Source of the DNA: Methanoregula sp. UBA247
GTDB taxonomy: Archaea > Halobacteriota > Methanomicrobia > Methanomicrobiales > Methanospirillaceae
Assembly (NCBI GenBank): GCA_002495055.1
Contig: DADR01000069.1
Location: 1 to 15,033, forward strand
DNA length: 15,033 nucleotides
Reading direction: 5' to 3'
Below are positions 1 to 7,407 of the stretch, one piece after another. A program made the position numbers and the translations under genes. The notes below the pieces were generated by a model. It made no database searches. It was not told the origin of the DNA and was given only the letters and a program-made list of their open reading frames with translations. How positions within the stretch are numbered: the first letter of the stretch is position 1; every line of letters begins with the position of its first letter.

Positions 1-83
1 CCGATCTTCTGATAGATGGCAAACAACATGGGATAGAGCGGGAGAACGGTCCCGAGAACTATCCCTAAAACTTCAATTTCCAT
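1..83 (-). CDS. Small membrane protein, partial (N-terminus only)
   Basis: The visible 27 residues begin MEIEVLGIVLGTVLPLYPML and continue FAIYQKIG before the window ends. This is one hydrophobic segment, compatible with a single membrane helix close to the N-terminus. The ATG start (complement of 81-83) is preceded by a strong GGAGG ribosome binding site on the minus strand (about 90-94), which supports a real gene. It lies downstream of the 167-residue ORF on the same strand, separated by a likely terminator. A holin-like or other small phage or membrane protein would fit, but the fragment is too short to assign a family. Confidence 0.5.
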   Translation of the reverse strand, partial: MEIEVLGIVLGTVLPLYPMLFAIYQKI

Positions 84-113
84 GGCGGTCCTCCGCAAAA
101 AGACGAGAAGACC

Positions 114-146
114 AAAAAGAGAGGGGACCGGAGGTCTCCTCCCCTC
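114..146 (-). terminator. Candidate hairpin plus T-run terminator after the 167-aa gene
   Basis: GAGGGGA at 121-127 pairs with TCCCCTC at 140-146, and GGAG (130-133) with CTCC (136-139) extends the stem inside it. On the minus strand the stem is followed by a run of five T (complement of 114-118). It lies about 24 bases past the stop of the 170-673 gene. Archaeal termination depends mainly on T-runs, so the hairpin may be incidental. Confidence 0.4.
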
Positions 147-169
147 CGGGTCATTTCGTCAAAACGGTT

Positions 170-673
170 TTAGGCGAGAGCTGCCACAGTGTCCGCCCAG
201 GTCTCCACATTCGTCCGGATTGCGTCATCCGAGTACGAGGTGATGGTAACCCGGTCGCGGCTGAAGTTCACCATGTAGAGCTCGCCGTTCGCGTCATGGC
301 ATCTCAGGGTCGCAGAGAAGGCGTCCTTCCCGAGATCGTGGACCACGGACCCGCCGTGTGCCGTGCTGACCGCAGCAGCAGCGAGCAGTGCGGTCACACC
401 GGCGTTGAACTTTGCCAGGGTGTCGAACTTGTGGCTGCCCGTGCCAACGGTCTTGGCATCAGTGTCCTGATAGACGAGTTTCGCGGTGTATGCCTCCTTG
501 GTCTTCTCGACCGGGGGGTGGCTCTCACCGGCAGTCATATACGCTACACACTCAAAGGGATTGTCGGTGATGACCGACTGGACGATCGTGTTGAACGTCG
601 CAATGTCCACAATGGGTTCAGCAAGGGTGCGGGTTGCACTCTTGATATTTGCACTCTGTACGAAATCTGCCAT
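170..673 (-). CDS. Conserved-looking hypothetical protein, 167 aa
   Basis: I do not recognise this protein. It begins MADFVQSANIKSATRTLAEP and has an alanine-rich stretch (GVTALLAAAAVSTAHGG, about residues 92-108). Its C-terminal half looks beta-rich (SATLRCHDANGELYMVNFSR, then VTITSY). There is no signal peptide, convincing membrane helix or cysteine cluster. The ATG (complement of 671-673) has a GGGAG ribosome binding site about 6 bases upstream, and a terminator-like hairpin follows the stop, so a real single-gene unit is likely. The next gene downstream encodes a small hydrophobic protein. A small soluble or structural protein of an integrated element is possible, but this is inference from context only. 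It is divergent from the restriction operon, with about 240 bases between them. Confidence 0.65.
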   Translation of the reverse strand: MADFVQSANIKSATRTLAEPIVDIATFNTIVQSVITDNPFECVAYMTAGESHPPVEKTKEAYTAKLVYQDTDAKTVGTGSHKFDTLAKFNAGVTALLAAAAVSTAHGGSVVHDLGKDAFSATLRCHDANGELYMVNFSRDRVTITSYSDDAIRTNVETWADTVAALA

Positions 674-915
674 GCTTTTCTCCCGCCCTTGGGCCCTTGG
701 GCTGAATATTACTCTATAGGACGGGGGGCTTAGCCTTTGCTGAAGGGAGGCGGGGATGCGGATTCACTGGGTTCGCAGGATTCATTCAATGTCCAGCGAA
801 TAATTCAAAATCCTTTTGTCAATGAAAAAGAAATCAACACTCAATACCTTTCGATATTTTCAAACTTGTTTCATTTTCAATCGATTGGACATCCATCAGA
901 ATAGGGGCATTTGTA

Positions 916-3240
916 ATGAGCAACGGGGATACAACGTGGATACAAAATTTTATCTGGGGTATAGCTGACGATGTTTTGCGTGACGATTACGTCAGGGGGA
1001 AATACCGCGATGTAATCCTGCCGATGGTTGTGATCCGAAGGATCGACGCGGTTCTTGAGCCGACAAAACCTGCGGTTCTTAAAATGAAAGAGTCGCTCAA
1101 TAAGGCAAAGATCACCAACCAGGATGCTGCGCTCCGCCAGGCTTCAGGACAGGCGTTCTACAACATATCCCCGTTCACTCTCCGCGACCTGAAGGCTCGG
1201 GCAAAGCAGCAACAACTCAAAGCAGATTTTGAAGCATATCTCGACGGTTTTTCTTCCAATGTCCAGGAAATCCTTGACAAGTTCAAATTCCGTAACCAAA
1301 TCCCCACAATGGTTGATAACGATCTTCTTGGACTGCTGATTGAAAAATTCCTTGACCCCTCAATTAACTTAAGCCCCTATCCCGTTTATGATGCATCGGG
1401 AAATGAGAAGATCAAAGGGCTCGATAATCATGCGATGGGAACGATCTTCGAGGAACTCATCCGCAAATTCAATGAAGAAAACAACGAGGAGGCCGGAGAA
1501 CACTTCACACCCCGCGATGTGATTTACCTCATGGCCGACCTGATCTTCCTGCCCATTGCCGATTCTATTGAATCGGGTACCTATCTTGTCTATGATGGTG
1601 CCTGCGGAACCGGGGGTATGCTGACGATCGCAGAGGAGCGACTACTGAATCTGGCACAGACTCACAACAAGGAGGTTTCCATCCACCTCTACGGGCAGGA
1701 AGTGAACCCGGAGACCTATGCGATCAACAAGGCAGATCTCCTGCTTAAGGGGGAGGGGGATGAGGCAGAGAATATCCGCCATGCCTCAACCCTCTCACAG
1801 GACGCCTTCATGAGCCGGCAGTTTGACTTCATGCTTTCAAATCCACCTTATGGAAAATCGTGGAAGAAGGATCTTGAGCGGATGGGCGGGAAGAAGGATC
1901 TCCGGGATTCCCGTTTCACGATTACTCATGCGGGAGATGCCGAATATTCTCTTATAACCCGTTCCAGCGATGGCCAGCTGATGTTTCTCGTCAATAAGCT
2001 CAGCAAGATGAAACAGGACACCCCCCTCGGCAGTCGGATCGCTGAAGTCCATAACGGATCCTCGCTCTTCACGGGAGATGCCGGGCAGGGAGAGAGTAAT
2101 ATCCGGCGGTGGATCATCGAGAACGACTGGCTGGAGGCTATCATCGCTCTCCCGCTGGATATGTTCTATAACACAAATATTGCGACCTATATCTGGGTGC
2201 TCAGCAACCGGAAGCCCGAGCACAGGAAAGGAAAGGTCCAGCTCATTAATGCCACCGAATGGTACAAACCGCTGCGCAAGAACCTCGGAAAGAAGAACTG
2301 TGAACTTTCTGAAGATAACATCCGGGAGATCTGCTCACTGTTCCTTGATTTCAGGGAGAGTGAGCAGTCGAAGATCTTCCCGAATGAGGCATTTGGCTAT
2401 TGGAAGGTCACTGTGGAACGCCCCCTCCGGTTGCAGAGCCAGTTCACCACCAAGGGTATTGAGGGCTTACGCTCTGCGTCAGGGGATACAGAAATCCGTA
2501 CACGGCTCTATGAAGAGTTCGCGGATGCCCTCGCAGAGGATTTCCCGAAGGTCCGGAAAGCCCTTGAGGCCCGGCTTTCTGAATGGGATTCCGAAGAGGA
2601 CGACGAGGATGAAGAATCGTCATCGAAGAAAGGCCTTCCCGAGAAGATAAAAAAGAAGCTCCTCGATGAGAAGACCTGGAAACGGGACGCGAACCTGGTC
2701 AAAACCGCAAAGGAACTCCGCAGAATTATCGGAGACCAACTCTTCACGAACCACAATACGTTCCGCACCGCTGTCGATGCAGCACTGAAAGATACCGGCA
2801 TCAAGATGTCCGCTGCAGATCTCAAGGTACTCCTGAAAGCCGTAAGCTGGCGGGAAGAAGCCGCACCCCCGGTCATTGCAAGGATCCACAAGCCCGGCAA
2901 AGCCAAAGCCGATCCCCTTCATGGGCTCTTTGAAGCAACGATTGATGGCCACAAGGCTGTCGTTGAGTATGAACCCGACAGCGATCTCCGCGATACCGAG
3001 CAGGTCCCCCTGCTTGAGGAAGGAGGTATCGAGGCATTCATCCGCCGGGAAGTCCTTCCCCATGTGCCGGATGCCTGGATCGATGCGCCGGCCACGAAGA
3101 TCGGGTATGAGATCTCCTTCACCCGATACTTCTACAAGCCGAAACCGCTGCGGTCCCTTCAGGAAATCCGGGCTGACATTTTGAAGGTGGAGAAGGAGAG
3201 CGAGGGGCTGCTGGAGAAGATCCTCTCTCAGGGTGTGTGA
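916..3240 (+). CDS. hsdM: Type I restriction-modification DNA methyltransferase subunit (long HsdM)
   Basis: HsdM is the modification subunit. With HsdS it transfers a methyl group from S-adenosylmethionine to adenine N6 in the target, and with HsdR it forms the restriction complex. Residues about 8-145 form the helical N-terminal HsdM domain. GEHFTPRDV lies near 194-202. The SAM-binding motif I is DGACGTGGM (227-235), and the catalytic N6-adenine motif IV is NPPYG (309-313). At 774 residues it is much longer than the roughly 530-residue E. coli HsdM. The extra C-terminal region starts after an acidic, low-complexity linker (EEDDEDEESSSKK, about 556-568) and ends in YEISFTRYFYKPKPLRSLQE, as in the long HsdM subfamily. 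The ATG at 916 follows AGGGG at 903-907. An AT-rich tract at about 845-870 may hold the promoter. It is the first gene of a five-gene operon, and its stop overlaps the next start. Confidence 0.95.
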   Translation: MSNGDTTWIQNFIWGIADDVLRDDYVRGKYRDVILPMVVIRRIDAVLEPTKPAVLKMKESLNKAKITNQDAALRQASGQAFYNISPFTLRDLKARAKQQQLKADFEAYLDGFSSNVQEILDKFKFRNQIPTMVDNDLLGLLIEKFLDPSINLSPYPVYDASGNEKIKGLDNHAMGTIFEELIRKFNEENNEEAGEHFTPRDVIYLMADLIFLPIADSIESGTYLVYDGACGTGGMLTIAEERLLNLAQTHNKEVSIHLYGQEVNPETYAINKADLLLKGEGDEAENIRHASTLSQDAFMSRQFDFMLSNPPYGKSWKKDLERMGGKKDLRDSRFTITHAGDAEYSLITRSSDGQLMFLVNKLSKMKQDTPLGSRIAEVHNGSSLFTGDAGQGESNIRRWIIENDWLEAIIALPLDMFYNTNIATYIWVLSNRKPEHRKGKVQLINATEWYKPLRKNLGKKNCELSEDNIREICSLFLDFRESEQSKIFPNEAFGYWKVTVERPLRLQSQFTTKGIEGLRSASGDTEIRTRLYEEFADALAEDFPKVRKALEARLSEWDSEEDDEDEESSSKKGLPEKIKKKLLDEKTWKRDANLVKTAKELRRIIGDQLFTNHNTFRTAVDAALKDTGIKMSAADLKVLLKAVSWREEAAPPVIARIHKPGKAKADPLHGLFEATIDGHKAVVEYEPDSDLRDTEQVPLLEEGGIEAFIRREVLPHVPDAWIDAPATKIGYEISFTRYFYKPKPLRSLQEIRADILKVEKESEGLLEKILSQGV

Positions 3241-5039
3241 TGGGAATGTCAACACAACAATATTCGGTATCCCAGCCCCCAATCCAGAATCTCTTCACCT
3301 GGATTCAAAGTGGCGAAATTGCCATTCCGGAAATCCAGAGGCCTTTTGTCTGGGATTCGACAAAAGTCCGCCATTTGCTGGATTCACTGTTCCGGGGCTA
3401 TCCGGTCGGGTACCTGATTACATGGCGGAACCCCGATGTTAAACTGAAGGACGGGACAACTTCCTCGGGAAAACGCATTCTCATTGATGGTCAGCAAAGA
3501 GTAACGGCCCTGATGGCTGCATTGCTGGGATATGAAGTCGTGGACAAAAACTACCAGACGATAAAAATCAGGATTGCATTCCACCCGGTAAAGAGGATCT
3601 TTGAAGTGACCAATCCGGCAATCGAGAAAGATGCCAGCTGGATTTCGGATATATCCATTGTTTTCAATCCCTCAACAAGTGTGATCGACCTTGTCACAAA
3701 TTATTGTGCGAAGAATGCCGGGACAAACAAGGATGATATCCATCGCAGCATTGAACTCCTCCGGGCGATTACAAGCAATCAGATTGGAATAATCGAACTG
3801 GATCCCGAACTTGATATTGAAACGGTCACGATCATTTTCATCCGGGTAAATTCCGAGGGAGTTCCCCTGAGCCAGGCTGATTTCGCGATGTCAAAGATTG
3901 CCGTGAACGAGACCTATGGCGGCAATACCCTTCGGAAGGCCATTGATTATTTCTGTCATCTATCCGTGGCTCCTGAATTCTTCTCGACAATCAAGAAAGA
4001 TCATGTTTTTTCAAAAACCGATTTTTTCTCGCAGATGAGCTGGCTCCAGAAAGACAACGAGGATATCTATGATCCGACGTATACGGATATGCTTCGGGTT
4101 GCATTCACTTCAGAGTTCAAACGCGGGCGTCTGGAAGATCTGGTTGCTCTCCTCTCCGGAAGAAATTTCGAAACACGCCAGTATGAGGAGGAGATTGTCA
4201 AGGATTCATTCAGCCGTCTGAAAAACGCTATCATGCGGTTCATGAACGAGACACATTTCAAGCGCTTCATTATGATCATCCGCTCTGCCGGCTATGTCGA
4301 TTCATCGATGATCGGGGGTCAGAATGCGCTGAACTTTGCTTACATCCTTTATCTTACACTCAGGGAAAAAGGGATGAAGGATGCAGATATCGAACAATAT
4401 GTTCGCCGCTGGTTTGTTATGTCGGTCCTTACATCGCGCTACTCAGGTTCACCTGAATCTGTGTTTGATTATGACATCCGGCAGATCCACGCGCAGGGGA
4501 TCGAGGCATATTCTGAATCGATCGTTAAAGGGACACTGTCCGATGCTTTCTGGGATGCTGCCCTGCCTCAGGAGATGAATACATCTGTTGCATCCAGCCC
4601 GTATTTCCGTGCGTTCCAGGCTGCGCAGATCAAGATGAATGACAAGGGATTCCTCTCAAGCGATATCAGCGTCCGGGAATTGATCGAAGTAAAATCCGAT
4701 GTCCACCATATCTTCCCCAAGGATTACCTGAAAAAGAACGGATTGACCCGGGGCCAGTATAACCAGATTGCCAATTATGTAGTTGCACAGAGCGAGATCA
4801 ATATCGCGATTGGTAATAAGGAACCCAAAGTATATTTTGACCAGATTAAGAGCCAGTGCGCCAGCGGTAAGAAATGTTACGGGAACATCACCGATCCTCA
4901 AGCTCTCAAAGAAAATCTCCGGATGAATTGTATTCCTGACGGCATTGAGAACATGACCCTTGATGAGTACCCGGATTTTCTTGAACAGCGCCGGAAACTG
5001 ATGGCCCTGAAGATTAAGGATTATTTCAGGAGCCTGTGA
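3240..5039 (+). CDS. DUF262-family protein with C-terminal HNH-like (DUF1524-type) motif
   Basis: The N-terminal DUF262 (ParB/sulfiredoxin-like fold) is marked by IPEIQRPFVWD (29-39) and DGQQRVTAL (83-91). The DGQQR motif is the nucleotide-binding or hydrolysing signature of GmrS, BrxU and SspE-type nucleases. The C-terminus carries HHIFPKDYL (489-497), followed by NYVVAQSEIN (512-521) and IGNKEP (524-529), the His/Asn pattern of DUF1524-like HNH nucleases. Both halves look intact, so this is a candidate nucleotide-regulated DNase, perhaps a modification-dependent (type IV-like) enzyme. It is not a standard Type I subunit. The ATG at 3240 shares its A with the hsdM stop (TGATG); a GTG at 3237 and an ATG at 3246 are alternatives. 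It is translationally coupled to hsdM and followed after one base by hsdS, which supports a shared function. Substrate and true nuclease activity are inferred. Confidence 0.9.
   Translation: MGMSTQQYSVSQPPIQNLFTWIQSGEIAIPEIQRPFVWDSTKVRHLLDSLFRGYPVGYLITWRNPDVKLKDGTTSSGKRILIDGQQRVTALMAALLGYEVVDKNYQTIKIRIAFHPVKRIFEVTNPAIEKDASWISDISIVFNPSTSVIDLVTNYCAKNAGTNKDDIHRSIELLRAITSNQIGIIELDPELDIETVTIIFIRVNSEGVPLSQADFAMSKIAVNETYGGNTLRKAIDYFCHLSVAPEFFSTIKKDHVFSKTDFFSQMSWLQKDNEDIYDPTYTDMLRVAFTSEFKRGRLEDLVALLSGRNFETRQYEEEIVKDSFSRLKNAIMRFMNETHFKRFIMIIRSAGYVDSSMIGGQNALNFAYILYLTLREKGMKDADIEQYVRRWFVMSVLTSRYSGSPESVFDYDIRQIHAQGIEAYSESIVKGTLSDAFWDAALPQEMNTSVASSPYFRAFQAAQIKMNDKGFLSSDISVRELIEVKSDVHHIFPKDYLKKNGLTRGQYNQIANYVVAQSEINIAIGNKEPKVYFDQIKSQCASGKKCYGNITDPQALKENLRMNCIPDGIENMTLDEYPDFLEQRRKLMALKIKDYFRSL
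5028..5032 (+). promoter_or_regulatory. Ribosome binding site of hsdS inside the upstream gene
   Basis: AGGAG lies 8 bases before the hsdS ATG at 5041 and within the last codons of the DUF262 gene. It fixes the hsdS start and shows that translation of hsdS is embedded in the operon. Confidence 0.6.
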
Positions 5040-5040
5040 G

Positions 5041-6423
5041 ATGGGGGAGCTCAAACCCTATCCGGAATACAAGGACTCAGAAGTTCCGTCTTTAGGAAAT
5101 ATTCCTTCTCATTGGCAAATGATTCGGAGCGGGTACCTTTTTAGAGAGATCATTGATACAGGACATCCCGATCTTGAATTACTTTCAATCGATCGTTTCA
5201 GGGGAATTATCCGTCAAAGGGATATCGGAAGAAAAGAAAGGGCCTCGAAAGATCGTTCATTATACAAGCGAATCCAAAAAGGACAGCTTGGGTATAATCT
5301 AATGAATGCATTCATGGGATCCATTGGGATCTCACAATATGAAGGGATAATCAGTCCTGCTTACGCTGTTGGTCAACCAAAAAAAGAGATGATTGCGGAT
5401 TACTATCATCATCTTTATCGGACGCAAATCTATGCAGCAGAAATCAACCGTTATTCTTATGGAATAATGTATGAGCGTAACCGGCTCTATTATGACTATT
5501 TTAAAAGAATTCCAGTGCCATATCCTCCAATCGATGAACAGGAAAAAATTGTCGCAGTTATTCACCAAAAAAGTCGAGAGTTTCAAAATTTAATAAGTGT
5601 CAAACGCCGTCTTATCGAACTACTAAACGAGCGGAAACTGGAGATTATTAGCCGTGCCATGACGCGAGGACTCGATTCGAATGTCCGGCTCAAACCGTCT
5701 GGGAGTGAGTGGCTTGGGGATGTGCCGCAGCACTGGGAGATAAAACCACTGAAAAGATGGGTGAATATCAATGAAAGAACTCTTCAAGAAAATACAGACC
5801 CAAATTATTCTTTTTATTATATCGACATCGGATCGGTCGGAACCGGGTATTTGATCAATCAGCCAGAAAAAATGCTTTTTTCTAACGCACCCTCAAGGGC
5901 TCGACGTATGTTGAAATGTGGAGATACAATAATTTCCACGGTCCGAACATATCTAAAAGCAATTTATTTTATTAGTGCCAAGATTGAAAACCACATTGCT
6001 TCAACAGGTTTTGCGGTTTTAGCACCAAAATCCGAAGTAAATCCTGAATATTTAAGCTATCTAATTCAGAGCAATTTTTTTATTGATCATGTTACTGCTA
6101 ATTCAAAGGGAGTTGCATATCCAGCAATTACTGAAAGTGAAATGGGGACATTCTACGTTCCAATACCACCAGACATTAATGAGCAAAAAGAAATTCTCAA
6201 TTCAATAAAAAAATCGATAACTCCAATAGATGAAATCATCAATAAAATACGAGATGAAATTGAATTTATCCTAGAATATCGCACCCGTCTAATTTCCGAT
6301 ATCATAACTGGAAAAGTGGATATTCGCTACGAAAAAATTACAACGATTCCAGTAACATCACCAAATGAAAGCGACATAGTTCGTCCCGATGACGATTTAT
6401 TTAGTTCAGAAGAGGATGATTGA
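5041..6423 (+). CDS. hsdS: Type I restriction-modification specificity subunit
   Basis: HsdS recognises the bipartite DNA target and scaffolds HsdM and HsdR. The 460 residues show the duplicated architecture. GNIPSHWQM (19-27) opens the first target-recognition domain (to about 160), followed by a helical conserved spacer starting PPIDEQEKIVAVIHQKSREF (162-181). GSEWLGDVPQHWE (221-233) opens the second recognition domain, followed by a second helical spacer from PPDINEQKEI (about 376) to IITGKVDIR. The tail is acidic (DDDLFSSEEDD). Two complete half-subunits imply a two-part target, but the sequence it reads cannot be derived by eye. The gene is clearly AT-rich: sampled 60-base lines at 6001 and 6181 have 21 and 16 G+C, against 36 in a line of hsdR. 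This mosaicism is typical of exchanged specificity genes. The ATG follows the DUF262 stop by one base. Confidence 0.94.
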   Translation: MGELKPYPEYKDSEVPSLGNIPSHWQMIRSGYLFREIIDTGHPDLELLSIDRFRGIIRQRDIGRKERASKDRSLYKRIQKGQLGYNLMNAFMGSIGISQYEGIISPAYAVGQPKKEMIADYYHHLYRTQIYAAEINRYSYGIMYERNRLYYDYFKRIPVPYPPIDEQEKIVAVIHQKSREFQNLISVKRRLIELLNERKLEIISRAMTRGLDSNVRLKPSGSEWLGDVPQHWEIKPLKRWVNINERTLQENTDPNYSFYYIDIGSVGTGYLINQPEKMLFSNAPSRARRMLKCGDTIISTVRTYLKAIYFISAKIENHIASTGFAVLAPKSEVNPEYLSYLIQSNFFIDHVTANSKGVAYPAITESEMGTFYVPIPPDINEQKEILNSIKKSITPIDEIINKIRDEIEFILEYRTRLISDIITGKVDIRYEKITTIPVTSPNESDIVRPDDDLFSSEEDD

Positions 6424-6447
6424 TTCTGGAAATTTCTGTGAATTCAT

Positions 6448-7407
6448 ATGAGAGTAACCTGTAAAGAATTCAAAACCCCCTATGCTCACTTAAACACCGA
6501 TATACATGATATCCAATTCTCTTGGCCTCAGCTCCGGCACGCTGTAGTCACAATGGGATCCCCATCACTTCGAGCTGCAATGCCGTCGACTCAACATGCA
6601 TTTGCATTTGCCCTTCACAAGATCTTCGCCCTTGAAAGTGTAATTGAAATTGACGATCAGGGTACACTGCAATTACCAAGCCGTTATGATGATCTCGATC
6701 AGAGTGAAAAAGGAGTCCTCTCGTACTGGCTCGGGATGTGTATAACAAAAGTTGTAGCTGCCGAGATTCTGGATGTTCCCTGGCCTGTTCACCTCAGGCA
6801 CCTTATGAAAGCGATTCGGGTATATATGCGGGATAAGAAATTCCCTGATTACGTCGGAATCGACGCAAAGGACAAATGGCACGTTATCGAAGCTAAGTGC
6901 TTCCAGACTGAACCTGGCCGTTTACACCGTCGCAGATGGGAGGATCAGGTTGACAGCGTAGATTTTATTTCAGATCAACTTCCGGATACACGATCCTATT
7001 GCCTGACCAGACTTAAACCGAGAATATCTATCGAATTGACTGATCCTGAAGATGAGATCAGGAAAAGAAAAATTAATCTCCCGATAAAACCCGAACAAAG
7101 TCAGAGGTTCTACTATCAACCATATCTTGATCTCTTCTCGGACGAATTGCAGCACGAGAATAAAACCGATGATAATGGAATGCTTTATAAATCAATAGGG
7201 TTCGATTCTTTAAACAGGACAAAGTATTCGATCTCTATCGAAAGAAGTATTCTTGAAAAAGTTATTAGAAACGAACTTGTAAAAAAAATCGAGCCGATCT
7301 CAGTTGATGACTGGTATCTCGGATCCGATGGAATCGGACTGAAAAAAGAAGAAGCAACAGAAGCGGATTGCATTGAGTACAACCGACACCACCGAAAAAG
7401 GTCTTGA
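6448..7407 (+). CDS. Putative PD-(D/E)xK nuclease-like protein between hsdS and hsdR
   Basis: I do not recognise this 319-residue protein as a named family. Residues 133-150 read FPDYVGIDAKDKWHVIEAK with P133-D134 followed by E148-A-K150, on predicted beta strands. This spacing fits the PD-(D/E)xK restriction-endonuclease fold. A Gln at 167 (WEDQVDS) is a possible additional motif residue. The N-terminal 120 residues look helical (SYWLGMCITKVVAAEILDVP). The C-terminus is charged and lacks known motifs. It starts 25 bases after hsdS; the ATG has no clear ribosome binding site, but an in-frame stop just upstream rules out extension. Its last 35 bases overlap hsdR, so it belongs to the operon. 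It could be an accessory nuclease, a DNA-end or antirestriction-sensing partner, or a degenerate nuclease-fold regulator. The fold call is by eye from one motif. Confidence 0.8.
   Translation: MRVTCKEFKTPYAHLNTDIHDIQFSWPQLRHAVVTMGSPSLRAAMPSTQHAFAFALHKIFALESVIEIDDQGTLQLPSRYDDLDQSEKGVLSYWLGMCITKVVAAEILDVPWPVHLRHLMKAIRVYMRDKKFPDYVGIDAKDKWHVIEAKCFQTEPGRLHRRRWEDQVDSVDFISDQLPDTRSYCLTRLKPRISIELTDPEDEIRKRKINLPIKPEQSQRFYYQPYLDLFSDELQHENKTDDNGMLYKSIGFDSLNRTKYSISIERSILEKVIRNELVKKIEPISVDDWYLGSDGIGLKKEEATEADCIEYNRHHRKRS

Noticed and set aside
296..733. Plus-strand open frames opposite the 167-aa gene
   Set aside because: The minus-strand gene has a good ribosome binding site and terminator; the plus frames lack both.
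2078..3282. Open frames opposite or out of frame with the hsdM C-terminus
   Set aside because: The HsdM frame continues to its typical C-terminal motif, so there is no frameshift. The other frames are Arg- and Ser-rich shadows.
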